In this document: positions 30,996 to 41,298 of the stretch, one piece after another | Position numbering within the stretch: the stretch's first letter is position 1 | How the letters are laid out: the number at the start of each line of letters is the position of its first letter | DNA from: Symsagittifera roscoffensis | Lineage: Eukaryota; Xenacoelomorpha; Acoela; Convolutidae | Direction of reading: 5' to 3' | NCBI RefSeq assembly: GCF_963678635.1 | Contig: NC_087062.1 | Coordinates: 42,112,395-42,176,394 of the forward strand | DNA: 64,000 nucleotides | Notes under the pieces: model-generated | What the model was told of the DNA's origin: nothing | Database searches by the model: none | What the model saw: the letters and a program-made list of their open reading frames with translations, nothing else | Made by a program: the position numbers and the translations under genes

Positions 30996-33900
30996 GCAGA
31001 TTTTTGATGGTCTATCTGCACCACTTCATTGAACTCTGAGCTCTCAACGGACTTGAGGGGAAACTTCATCTTCCTTGGGTCTTTTACCTGGAGACATGCC
31101 AGGCAGGCATTCACCCATCTCTCGCAAGCTTTTCTCATTCCTGGCCAATCAAACCTGTGAAGTATCCTTTGTTGTACTTTGTCTATCCCCTGGTGGCCCA
31201 TCTGGTCGTGTGATCTGAAAAGCACCTCCATTTGGTACAATTGTGGTAGTATGATGAGGTTGTGTTTGTGTAATATATTTTCCTCATCTCTCCTCTTGCA
31301 CGCTACCACCCCATCAGCTGTGTGATAAAGTAAGTCTTTCTTTTCTTTATAGAACTGGCTCGAGGTCTTGTAGCTGTCTTCCTCAAGTTCCCCCTTCTCC
31401 TTGACCCCCGACTGGATCCATTTGGAGAGGTTACTTGTCATTTTGTCATTCTTCTGGGCTCTTATTAGGTCTGACAGCCTATATCTCGCCTTGACATGCT
31501 CCTTTAGCGCCATGATCTGTCCATTCATCTCACCAGGGCTGTGGATGTCGTCACTCAGTTTCACGCATATCATCCTTTTCACGATTTTCATGTCGTCTTC
31601 TGGTACCAGATTCGTTCTGACGTTTGAGTTGCATGATATTTCCCTGAATGGCTTTCTTGAAACCGCTATTCTCTCAAGTTCTTCACCACCTCTTATCTCT
31701 TGTATGTCCAGATTGTACGTTCCTGAAGATGGGTCAGTTTGTAACTCCCTGTCGTGGTGCCTTGTCTTCTCTTCCGCTAATATCATGCACAGACTGTCTT
31801 GGCCTTCGCTGCTCTCATCCGAGTCTTCATCCCATTCTTCGCGCTCCCCGGACAATTTTCCTTTTCCGGGTTCCTCTTCTTCTGTGAACCTGGACCACTC
31901 CCCGGACTCTTGATCTAGTCCCAGATGTTCAGTTCCTTCTTTGAATGTCACTTTCTTTTTCCTGACTTTTGTCTGCTCCAGAATATTTTCGGGGATTTTG
32001 TTAACTAGTGATCGCACGACATCTTTGCTATCAGTGACGCTTCCTTTTGAGGAGTCAGTATTGTTCGCTGTTTCTTTTCTCCGAAGTATAGTTAGTTCCG
32101 GTCCCTCCTGACCCTTCTCTTGGATCACGGGCTTATCATCTGATAGTTTCTCGAGCAACCTCATTAAGTCATCATCTATCTGTGCAGCTCCTGCTTCTAC
32201 CTGGTTAAGATCATAGCCTTTCGCCTTAAGTGTTTCCCTCACGATCTTCGACTTGAGTATTACCTCTATCGGGACCCTTCTGTTCTTCTTCAAGATGGTT
32301 TTTTCAAGAGGCTCTTTTGGTAATTCGGGATGATCTTCAATCGGTTTGCCTGATTTGTCCAGCCATCTTGTGAGAGGAAGACTGTCGTACGTTTCCTTGT
32401 CCATGAAGGAGAAGCCCTCTTTGATTTCAGGTCTGTCTGCCTCTCTTTGTTCTTGTCTCTCGTAGAACTCCGTCTTCTTACTCAAGCTGTCGGCGTTTTG
32501 ATGTTTATCCCGTGTTCTGTGCTCAATTATCATGTTGTATCCGTCCAAGCGAACTATCCACCTCCCAATGTAACTTTGGTCCATTGAGTACGTTTTCAGC
32601 CAGCTTAGTGCTCGATTGTCGACTCGCAGCTTGAAGGGCTCACTGCCTAGGTATGCCCTGTATTTCTCGACAAAGGTGACCACTGCGAACATCTCTGCTT
32701 TCGGTGCTCCGTACTTCATTTCTGTGTCACTTAGGACTTTGCTCCCGTACGCTATTGGTCTCAAGACTGTCTTCCCATTCCATTCCTGTTCCTGATGGAG
32801 AATTCCTGAAATTGCAACTACCGATGCATCCGTGTCCAGCACGTACATCCCCTTCTCAGTCGGCATCCCTAGTACTGGTGCCTCGCATAGCTCTTTCTTT
32901 ATCCTCTTGAATGACTCTTCTGCTGCGTTGTTCCATGTGAACCTCTTGCCCTTGTGCCTCATCAATTTTTGCATCGGGTACACCTTGTCCGCATAGCCTT
33001 TGATGAACTCTCTGTAGTAGTTAGCGAAGCCCAGGAAGCTCATCAACTGGTGTTCCGTCTTCGGTAACTTCCAGGTTAGGACTGCTTCCACGGCGTCTGG
33101 ATCAGGTCTGATGCCGTGCTTGTCTACCATCCTGCCCAAGTATTTTACTGAGTCCTTGAGTATCTCGCACTTTGATGGTTTACACTTTAGCCCCGATCTT
33201 TTCATGCACGCGAACACCTCGTCCAGTCTCTCAATGTGGTCTTCTAGTGTTGGCGTTGCTATTACCACGTCATCCACGTAGCACATTACCAGATTGCCAT
33301 ACTTCTTTGTCACGCATATCAGCGCGTGTGCCATCAATCGCTGAAACGTGGCTGTGGCATTGCAAAGTCCAAACGGCATCCGTTTCCACTGAAACAGACC
33401 CAACTCGCAGGCAAACCCTGTCTTGTCCCTGTCCTTCTTCCGTAGTGGTACCTGCCAAAAGGCCGAGCCTAAATCAAGAGTCGTAAAAAATTTTGCATCA
33501 CCTAACTTCGAGAGGCTCTCATCAATCCTTAGGTATGGGATAGGCATCCTTCACCGTGACGGAATTCAGGTATCGAAAGTCAAAACAAAACCTCAACTAA
33601 TCGCCTTTCTTTTTGGCCATCACTACTCCACACGCCCACGGTGACTTGGATGGTTCTATCATGTCATACTCTAGTAACGTTTCGATCTCTTTTCTACACG
33701 CCTCCGATTTGTGCGGGGTCATGCGCCTCGCCCCCTCCCTGTGCGGTACCGCGTTCTCCTCAAGTTCTGTTTCATGCTCAACGAAATTACAACACCCGAT
33801 ATCCGCTTTGTGCTTCGAAAAAACTTCTTCGTTCCGCTCTAGTACGTCCTTGATGGCTTCGAGCTGTTCATCTTTCAGTTTGCCCCTCAAATGTTCAATC

Positions 33901-34046
33901 TCCGGCAGAACCGGTTTATCAGTTTGCAATTCATCTAGTGTGGGTCGCTCTGGAAAGTTCGAACAGCTCGACAGCCCATCGTCCGTTTCTGACTTAAGTG
34001 ATTTAATAAGACCTGAAGAATCTTTTATTTTCTGCAATCGTCTCAA
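30992..34046 (-). CDS. RT, RNase H and integrase zinc region, block 3
   Basis: The domain order and motifs are the same as in block 1, including YVDD, the RNase H TDAS motif and the HHCC zinc module. The region is nearly identical to the other copies and is spread over more than one open frame. Confidence 0.87.
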
Positions 34047-34097
34047 GATACAAATTTTGTCCCTGTGATTGGGACAATCAACAACTTCATTCGGTTT

Positions 34098-35720
34098 TCA
34101 GTTCTCAATTGTTTCATATCGAGTTTTAACCGGTAAAGCATATCCCAGTTTCCTTCCTCTCTGTATCGTGATCGGTATATCAAGGGTAGTCAACAAGACA
34201 CTGACGCAGAGGCCGCTCTTCGTTATTGAGAATGATCTTCCTAAAACAGCAGCACTTTGACTATTAGGATTCGGAACTATACACACTTGCTTATTGTCAC
34301 TTAATTCATTGTAATTTTTCATCCGCAAGCCTACGATTGCCGCTTCATTCGCCTTTAGCCTCACCCTCCTACTCAAGAACACCGGTGCTTTGCTTTCATT
34401 TGCTATTATTAAATTTACCGGTTTGATTGCGTACCTCCTATCCGGGTTCCGTATCCTGAACATTGCGTTGTTTAGATCAATCGCTACATCAAAGTTCCTG
34501 ATGAAGTCTCTGCCTAAAATAAATTGGTCAGACTCATCTAGGTTTTCTACTACAAGAAAACTCATCCACAGGTTACGTTCCCCCAGATTGAGCGCTATTA
34601 TCGGCGTTCTGCCCAACACGCGCAGGGCCCCTTTGTTCGCAGCCGACAACCGTATTCTCGAATCTATCAAGTCATCTTTGTTGAAGCCCATTCGTTCCCA
34701 AGTTTCGATTGGTATGACACTCAAGACCGCTCCCGTATCAAGTAACCCACGTAACTGAGTCTTCTTGCCACTTATGTCTAGCACGTGCCCTGTCACATCT
34801 GCCTCTGTCCCGATGTGCATCGCATCTTCTTCAAGCATGGCACAGTGTCCAATCGATCTCACCTTTAACTCTTCCTTCCCTACGTAGATTTGCCCAATTA
34901 GGTCTTCATCACATGTTATCATTGTTTTGGTATAGATGTTGATTCCATCTATATTTAACATCACCTCATGTGGACCATAAGCTTCTGTGTATCTGTTATC
35001 AACACGTACCGACTTGCTACCCCCTCGCGTGAGTAGTGCTCTCAATGCTCTAGAAGTCGATTGTGGGCTTATTAAACTCAAGTAATCTGCGTACACATCA
35101 ATGTGCATTATTGTCTGGTCGCTCGGTTCGCTCAAGTTTCTGGTTACCTCGTGGCCGCCCACTGTGATTATCGACATTATTCTAGCCCCGATTTTTGATA
35201 TGCCGAATGGTTTTCCTGTCACCATCTTTACAGTGTTACAATTTCCAGTCTTTGTCGAGCCCGATACAGCCTCTGGTGCTGGCTTCGATCCAGTTAATGC
35301 TTCGTTGAAATTCTGCTTTTCGATCTCCTGCTTTAGTCGTTGTTCTATTTCTTTCGCTGCCAGATCCTGCTTCACTTTGTTGATGGCCTCCGCTGCCGCC
35401 TTCTCGTAATCTATTCCTGGGGCTTTCTTCGCCGTGGCCTCTGCTGCACTACCACATTGTGTTACAGTTTTCATTGATTTCGTTGGTAGCTCTACGTTTG
35501 GTCCCTCAAGTTTCTTCGTCTCAAATTCACCTTGTCTGTTTCTCTGGTTCTGCACCGCTGCTAGCGCCAACTTGTGTTTCGGATGACTCTGATTCTTGAC
35601 CGCTTCCCAAAACAACGGACAGTCCATCCTGAAGTGCCCTTCTTGGTTGCAGAAGAAGCATCTTGCACCTATTTTGGTGATCAAGCCGCTATAGAACTCG
35701 TATTCTTCCATCTGACTCAT
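34098..35720 (-). CDS. Zinc knuckle plus aspartic protease, block 3
   Basis: The frame is about 540 residues with a CCHC knuckle, the DTGA protease active site and the GRDFIRNFD strand. It is open and near-identical to block 2. Confidence 0.85.
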   Translation of the reverse strand: MSQMEEYEFYSGLITKIGARCFFCNQEGHFRMDCPLFWEAVKNQSHPKHKLALAAVQNQRNRQGEFETKKLEGPNVELPTKSMKTVTQCGSAAEATAKKAPGIDYEKAAAEAINKVKQDLAAKEIEQRLKQEIEKQNFNEALTGSKPAPEAVSGSTKTGNCNTVKMVTGKPFGISKIGARIMSIITVGGHEVTRNLSEPSDQTIMHIDVYADYLSLISPQSTSRALRALLTRGGSKSVRVDNRYTEAYGPHEVMLNIDGINIYTKTMITCDEDLIGQIYVGKEELKVRSIGHCAMLEEDAMHIGTEADVTGHVLDISGKKTQLRGLLDTGAVLSVIPIETWERMGFNKDDLIDSRIRLSAANKGALRVLGRTPIIALNLGERNLWMSFLVVENLDESDQFILGRDFIRNFDVAIDLNNAMFRIRNPDRRYAIKPVNLIIANESKAPVFLSRRVRLKANEAAIVGLRMKNYNELSDNKQVCIVPNPNSQSAAVLGRSFSITKSGLCVSVLLTTLDIPITIQRGRKLGYALPVKTRYETIEN

Positions 35721-35741
35721 ATCTTCCTCATCAGGTGCATA

Positions 35742-37220
35742 TCACAAACTCTTCATGCCCTGTTTGTATGTCGTGCAATCCGCCACATGATGATCAACTG
35801 ACCCGCAGTTAGCACACGACCTGCGTTTGTCCATGTCATCTCTGGGCTTGTACCATGGCGACCTCTGTGGCTGACTCCCCCCTTGGGTGTTCCTGTTGTC
35901 TGAGTACGAGTATTTCTTGGGTTTCATCAGCAAGTATTCCCTTGACTTCTGCCTCATCTCTTCTGGAGTTGGCGCATTATCTTTCGACAATGTGTAATAC
36001 GTTGCTAACATCGTTCTCAAGTCATCACTCTTTACCCCATCAATGAACTTTGAGGCTATGCTGAAGTTTCTTCTATTGGTAGATTCTTCTGGGTCACTCC
36101 TTCTTCTCAAGCTCTCGAGATCATCTAGGAACCTGTCTATCGATTCGTCATCTCTCTGTCTCCTTTTTTCAAATCGCATCATCGCTTGATGAATCTTCAT
36201 GCCTGAGCCGAATCTATTCAACAGTATTTCAAAGATTTTGTCCGCGGTATCGCGTTCTTCTTCTTTCTTCGCAACCACGCATTTTAATGCCGTGCCTTCT
36301 AAATTGCTGAGTATGGCTGTGCATGCTTGTCTTTCATCGTTCAAGTTGTCCTGTTCTAGGTGTAATCTCATCACTCCCACCCAAGTATCAATGCATCCAT
36401 CAGAGTCATCTTTGAATTCTTTTGGCTTTTTGAATGTTTTTCTGGATTTTCCCTCTCTTCTATCATTCGAGTCAGTGTTCCTCGTGGCAAAGACCTCTAG
36501 AGTTCTATTCATCATCTCCCAAGTGCTTGCCCATGTCATAGCATCCGGACCTGCGTTGCTGTTAGCTGTTGAGTCCCCCGGACCAGTCGTTGTACTTGAC
36601 GTTCCATTCTTCATGATTGTTTTAGCAGCTGTTGGTGCTATGCTCACCGTATCCCGGGTTAAGGGCAACGGTGTCGATTGCCGTTTGTTCCTTTGTGGTT
36701 CCACAAAGTCAACTCTGGTGCCTTGCGTGCGATCCGCTGCCGGTCTTTCTTGTGAGGTAGAATTTCTCAAGATTGCATCCAATTTCGCCTGTATTGCACA
36801 CAAACTTTCGGCCTGATTTTTGCTCATTGTGTCCATTCTCTTTTCCAGGCTACCTAATTGGCTGTTGACATCATCATATCGGTTTTTCAACTGTTGCATA
36901 TCTTTTTTGATGTTCCTATCTCGTTCTTCATTGGTGGTTTCTACCTTATCTGTCATCTCCTTGAGTCTCTCGTCTGTTGCCTTAGCCAGGTTAAAATAAC
37001 TATCCAGATACTCGTGTTTGTTGTATCTTAATTCTTTTCTTATCACTTCTCTGTCCTCTTCGCTGTGCTTCAGTTTTTTGTCGATCTGATTCAGTTTTGC
37101 CATCAAGTCACCTAGCTCAAGAGTAGCCTCTTCATGGTCAGCCGTCGGTCTGTCTTTGGCTGTTGCTTCTGCTTTAGTTTGTTCCTCTCTTGGATTGGCT
37201 TCTGTCGTCTTCGTGCTCAC
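35742..37220 (-). CDS. Gag, complete copy (block 3)
   Basis: This is a frame of about 492 residues and the only copy with the full N-terminal half. Residues ~30-180 are charged and predicted coiled coil. The middle is a Ty3/gypsy-type capsid (IDTWVGVMRLHLEQ, NLEGTALKCVV, RFGSGMKIHQAMMRFEKRRQ). The C-terminus has a CCHC knuckle (CANCGSVDHHVADC) that would bind RNA. A second knuckle opens the adjacent protease frame. Gag would assemble the cytoplasmic particle. Confidence 0.85.
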   Translation of the reverse strand: MSTKTTEANPREEQTKAEATAKDRPTADHEEATLELGDLMAKLNQIDKKLKHSEEDREVIRKELRYNKHEYLDSYFNLAKATDERLKEMTDKVETTNEERDRNIKKDMQQLKNRYDDVNSQLGSLEKRMDTMSKNQAESLCAIQAKLDAILRNSTSQERPAADRTQGTRVDFVEPQRNKRQSTPLPLTRDTVSIAPTAAKTIMKNGTSSTTTGPGDSTANSNAGPDAMTWASTWEMMNRTLEVFATRNTDSNDRREGKSRKTFKKPKEFKDDSDGCIDTWVGVMRLHLEQDNLNDERQACTAILSNLEGTALKCVVAKKEEERDTADKIFEILLNRFGSGMKIHQAMMRFEKRRQRDDESIDRFLDDLESLRRRSDPEESTNRRNFSIASKFIDGVKSDDLRTMLATYYTLSKDNAPTPEEMRQKSREYLLMKPKKYSYSDNRNTQGGSQPQRSPWYKPRDDMDKRRSCANCGSVDHHVADCTTYKQGMKSL

Positions 37221-37241
37221 TGTCCCAAATGCTCGTGCTCT

Positions 37242-37661
37242 TTAAGCTTTTGGTTCTTCAGTCATGTTTTCTTTCGTTTTTATTCCGACCATCATCGCCA
37301 ACTTTTCTGTAAAAGATGTCTTTTTTACTTGAGAGTCTTCTTTCACCGTTTCTTCGGTGTTGCCTATTGCGTCTTCCACATTGTCTATTGGTGAGAACTC
37401 TATGGGTTTCGGGTTTGGTTCTTCTGCATTGGGCATTGGAGTTGACTCCGTCGCCATTTTCCTTGTTTCATCCACACTTTGATCAGGTGTCTCTAGATCA
37501 ATCTCGATGGTGGGTTCTACTCGTTCCCCTTCCGTGCCCTCTTTTGCTCTGTTCTCCGTTGTACTCCTTGTGCTGACCATATTAACTGAAAAGCTCTTCT
37601 TTGTTATCTTCGGACCCATTGAAGATCTTTTTTCAGCTACCGGTACCCTGCTCCGCCTCAT
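37242..37661 (-). CDS. Short acidic frame upstream of gag
   Basis: The frame is about 139 residues of Glu/Pro/Thr-rich low-complexity protein (PTIEIDLETPDQSVDE). It ends just before gag in the same orientation. It may be an N-terminal extension of gag or a small leader protein; no domain is recognisable. Confidence 0.4.
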   Translation of the reverse strand: MRRSRVPVAEKRSSMGPKITKKSFSVNMVSTRSTTENRAKEGTEGERVEPTIEIDLETPDQSVDETRKMATESTPMPNAEEPNPKPIEFSPIDNVEDAIGNTEETVKEDSQVKKTSFTEKLAMMVGIKTKENMTEEPKA

Positions 37662-37945
37662 TATTTACAATTGTTATTATTTACAGTATTATTATCTACA
37701 AAATTTCTACTCTAAGGTTAAAACTCTAAGTAAAAAGAAATTGACAATTCGCTAAAAACAATTTTTCTTAAATTCTTGAAAACTTTTATGTGTTAGGTTA
37801 GGATAGGGAATGTGTTGTTATAATTGGTTACTTCAACCTAACTTAGTACTCTTGTAGTACCCCCTTCCTAATACTGTTCCAAGACTTTCTCTCTACCGTC
37901 CCAAGACTATTCAGTGTTGTCCCAGTACTTCTTATTGGTATCCTC

Positions 37946-38475
37946 AGACCAATGTCCCAAGACCAACGTCCCAAGACTAACGTCCCAAGACCAATGGCCC
38001 AAGACTAATGTCCCAAGACCAATGGCCCAAGACCAACGTCCCAAGACTAACGTCCCAAGACCAATGTCCCAAGACTAACGTCCCAAGACCAATGTCCCAA
38101 GACTAACGTCCCAAGACCAATGTCCCAAGACTACCGTCCCAAGACCAATGGCCCAAGACCAACGTCCCAAGACTAACGTCCCAAGACCAATGGCCCAAGA
38201 CTGTTTCGTACCAAGACTAACGTCTCAAGACCAATGTCCCAAGACTAACGTCCCAAGACCAATGTCCCTAGACTAACGTCCCAAGACCAATGGCCCAAGA
38301 CCAACGTCCCAAGACTAACGTCCCAAGACCAATGGCCCAAGACTGTTTCGTACCAAGACTGCTCTGGTCGAAGACTGCCCCAAGGCTGCACTGTCCCAAG
38401 ACTGTGTTGCCCCAAGACTGTCCCCAGACTGCAATGTCCCAAGACTTCTTCGGTACTGTCCCAAGACTCGTCACT
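37946..38475. repeat. 14-bp minisatellite
   Basis: The units GTCCCAAGACTAAC, GTCCCAAGACCAAT and GGCCCAAGACCAAC alternate more than 20 times, degrading towards both ends. The core CCCAAGAC is close to the CTCAAGAC motif seen elsewhere in the element. As the period is not a multiple of three, long coding use is unlikely. Confidence 0.85.
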
Positions 38476-39364
38476 GAGTGTCTGGATATCGGATCTCTTT
38501 CTTCTTCGTTGTAGGGACTTCTTGATTCACTGTACCTTGTACCAACACTCAAGCTCTAGTGAAAACTTTCCCAAAAACCCTCTCTTAATGGCCAAATGCT
38601 AACCCCCCTTTTTGAATTACCTCTTTTTCTATGTTCCAAGCAACTTGAAACCAAAACCTGTGCGCAGGTATCTTGTGATCACCTGTTCGTATAAAAACCA
38701 ATCGCAAATCCTCACCAAAATGCAACAATATATTAAAAAAAATTTTAAACAAGAAAAAAAATAATAAAACAGAGAAATCAACCCACCTAAAATTCAAAGG
38801 AGACAAATGTCGAGTTCTGTCGAAAAAAAATGTCTGGTACCTAACTGCCACGCGTTTTCCTCCCCCCACTAGCGATCTTATGGGGTATCACCAAAAACTG
38901 TCTATATCCGATCCCCCCTACCAATCCAATCAGCGTACCAACCTTAACTCGAGTTAAATTTTGGATATCCACCGATTATTACCAACGCGTGTTGATGGCT
39001 AATGTAACTAAATCAACGATGTCGATTAATTAGTTACTCTAATTTCCCCCCTTTTTACAATTTACAACCTCTAACCTAACCAGCCCCCCTACTAACCTCC
39101 CCCCTCTTTAGCCCCCCTCTTAAGCCGAAAAATCCCTTAAGCGCCGGGTGCTAAACCTCTCGAGAGAAAACCGTAGACCTGTTTCCAGGCCTGCTTGAGT
39201 AAAAACTGCCTCAAAACAATGGGACTCCGCTTATCCAATTTTACACTTATTTCCTATAAAGTAATGTGGATTCTAACGATACCCGTTGTTCGACTTGAGA
39301 ACACCCCTGTGCGTCCTCTTGTAGTGGTCCTGTGCTGGTTGTCTCTGTTCTGCACTTGACATCA

Positions 39365-39571
39365 GAACCACTTTCCCACTCGACTGGTCACCTCTTCCAA
39401 TCAAGTCTCCTAGTGGTCCGTTTCGATCCTTGTGAACCACTTTCCCACTCGACTGGTCACCCTTTCCAGTCAAGTCTCCTAGTGGTCCGGTTCGATCCTT
39501 GTGAACCACTTTCCCACTCGACTGGTCACCCTTTCCAGTCAAGTCTCCTAGTGGTCCGGTTGGGTCGCAAT
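39365..39571. repeat. 69-bp minisatellite, about 3 units
   Basis: The unit contains GTGAACCACTTTCCCACTCG and AAGTCTCCTAGTGGTCC and has a 69-bp period (23 codons). It is open on both strands; on the minus strand it encodes repeats with GPLGDLTGKGDQSSGKVV. Small variants distinguish the first unit. The left breakpoint of the 4-kb duplication lies inside it. Confidence 0.85.
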
Positions 39572-39929
39572 CTATCTGAAAACCCTTAACAACGCCCCCC
39601 ACTCGGGCACCTTACTGAATTCACTGGTTTAAATTGCTAGATTGATCGAAACGATCGGTCTTATAAAACAGTATGTGTATACTATTTAATTAATACAAAG
39701 GTTTGATCCAACTAATTTGGTATCAAAGTCACTGTCTTTTTTCGTTTTATGGTTTTTGTTCCTTTTTGTATTCTTTTTTGCTCGTGTTTTTGTCCCCCTA
39801 GTTGCCCCCTTTCACTCGGTTAGCTAAACCTCGTTCGGAGAGCGTACCAGGAAGTTTTCTTGAGTTTTCTTAAAAAGCTATTATGGTACAACCGGAAGGT
39901 TTACACGTTCCCGCTGAACCGTACCACCG

Positions 39930-39990
39930 GTACTCTAGAATGGGCATGTAGCCCGGAGCTGTGTCAAGTGGGTTCGACTCCGTAGTCATG
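39930..39990 (+). repeat. tRNA-like segment in the leader
   Basis: GGGTTCGACTCC at about 39970 matches the tRNA B-box, and GTAGCCCGGAGCTG upstream resembles an A-box. There is no complete cloverleaf, so it is tRNA-derived or mimicry, not a tRNA gene. It is repeated at about 44111-44171 in the duplicated copy. Confidence 0.4.
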
Positions 39991-40028
39991 ATGTCGTAAA
40001 AACACCCAGGAGCGCCATAAAAACAGTA

Positions 40029-40889
40029 TGTAACATTCGTCTACTGCAGTCACACATGAGGCTTAAGAAAAATAGGCCCTATAACCATTGGCTCAAGAGT
40101 CAGGGACACTATCTCTTGTGTTTTTCTACCTCAAGAACGGTCGGAGCCAATTCGGTTCGCTTGCGACATGAGACTAGAACCCGTTACAATTTAAAAGCCA
40201 CTACCAAAATACCCCCCCACTCTAGAAATAAAAACGTCCCCATACATGAACGCCGTTAAAAACCGGGTCGGAACAATCCGCTTAGTTACTTTTTATTGGA
40301 CAGTGGAACTTTGATCCATTTCAGATGGATCAACCTAAAACTCGCCTTATCTCAACATAACTATCATAAAATGCACTCGAGAAATTTAAATTGAGAACTC
40401 ACATGTCGATGCGCTTGAGTATGAGGAGTAATTAAAAGATAAGTAGCTCGAGGATTAAATAATATAACTAAAAAAGTTTGATACTAATTAGTTTTAACAA
40501 CAGAAGTAAGTTTTGTCTCAAGAATCAAAGTTTCTGTATGAACCATCGGGACACTCGAGTTGTCCTCTCTTCCATTGAATATTCACTCTGTTCCGTTCGA
40601 ATAATCGTCCTTTCTCAAGTCTGTGTTATATTCTCCTGTTTTCGGGATAAGACAGCTCTACTCTCTTATTATTTTGTATCGAGAAATTGCAAATAGCAAT
40701 TTCCTGCCTTTTTCTTGAGTAGTTTCCCGCAATTGTTAATTCGGTCAATCTGATTTTTCACTTTTTGTTTTCAGTTGGTTCGAGAAAACTGAGCATGACA
40801 GGCTCCATTCGAAATTTTTAAAATTAAAACTTCACTCCAAAATTACGTGTTTCTCAAGGTCAAACCTCCAGACATGACCGACTGGCACA
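40029..40889 (-). repeat. LTR, right (5' LTR of the giant element)
   Basis: The sequence has the same ends and order as 1296-2186, with scattered substitutions and short length differences. It is the natural 5' LTR because the leader and gag follow in minus orientation. The copy at 44210-45091 is closer in sequence to the left LTR than this one is. Confidence 0.65.
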
Positions 40890-40989
40890 GGAAGAAGCAT
40901 AGTAGGATAATTTTAGTTTGTTGGTTGGCAGGACCGTCCTGCGTCCCAACAGTTTTTAAACCTACGAGAAAAAGTTTTAAATCGGGACA

Positions 40990-41298
40990 TTGACGTTAGA
41001 AGTCAGAAAACTGTTTAATTCCAATGTGGTCTACAAATTGTCTTGTTGTGGATTTAATTCCTTCTATGTTGGACAAACTGTGCGACATTTAGCCACAAGG
41101 ATTGCGGAACACAAAAAAGAGGACATACGTCAGTGTGGGGAGGAAGCGACCACTCCACAACTGAATTGGGAGATAATAGATGATTCAAACAACGCAATGA
41201 AACTCCTAACATCGGAAGCGCTGCATGTTGGGAAACTGAGGCCAGGGATCAACACGCGAGATGAGTTCAGGAGCAGGAAGCTAACACTTACATTGTGA
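40990..41298 (+). pseudogene. Penelope-like GIY-YIG endonuclease fragment, copy 1
   Basis: A reading frame of about 102 residues contains VVYKLSCCGFNSFYVGQT, followed by VRHLATRIAEHKK and an AMKLLTSEALHVGK segment. This is the GIY-YIG nuclease with the Cys-rich lead-in found at the C-terminus of Penelope-like and related reverse transcriptases. No RT is found upstream, where the LTR lies instead, so this is a 3' remnant of a retroelement. The frame is on the plus strand, opposite to the giant element. Confidence 0.7.

Larger units (their letters stand above)
37662..40028 (-). other. Long 5' leader of the giant element
   Basis: About 2.4 kb lies between the right LTR and the first frame. It holds the 14-bp minisatellite (about 37946-38475), the 69-bp minisatellite (about 39365-39571), an AT-rich stretch at 38560-38870 and a tRNA-like segment near 39930-39990. 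A possible primer-binding site opens with TGG at 40017 on the minus strand, 11 bases inside the LTR, which is farther than usual. No long open frame stands out apart from those the repeats create. Confidence 0.5.
1296..40889 (-). mobile_element. Giant Ty3/gypsy-type LTR element with internal tandem pol blocks
   Basis: Two similar terminal repeats in the same orientation bracket a minus-strand coding series of gag, protease, RT, RNase H and integrase, followed by about 9 kb of extra frames. The gag-to-integrase block is present three times in tandem. Subtracting the two extra units gives a basic element of roughly 22-23 kb, far above the 5-8 kb usual for gypsy elements. A purine-rich tract borders the left LTR as expected for a 3' LTR. 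The LTRs differ by roughly ten scattered changes and small length differences over about 860 bp, and the tandem units are almost identical, so the element is young. I see no target-site duplication. Most frames are long and open; the element as it stands is rearranged, with only a few breaks apparent. GC content is visibly higher than in the surrounding host DNA. Confidence 0.68.

Noticed and set aside
37795-37815. TTAGGTTAGG as an arthropod-type telomere repeat
   Set aside because: Only about two units are present and there is no array.
37946-38475. Regular short repeats that could be a CRISPR array
   Set aside because: The units are contiguous 14-mers without unique spacers, in a eukaryotic setting; this is a minisatellite.
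38268-38552. Minus-strand frame rich in LGTLVLGHWSWD
   Set aside because: It arises from translating the 14-bp minisatellite and carries no independent sign of coding.
40029-40889. 5' part of a Penelope-like element rather than an LTR
   Set aside because: The same unit with identical ends borders the giant element on its far side without any GIY-YIG frame, and a polypurine-like tract adjoins it; some doubt remains because no target-site duplication was found.
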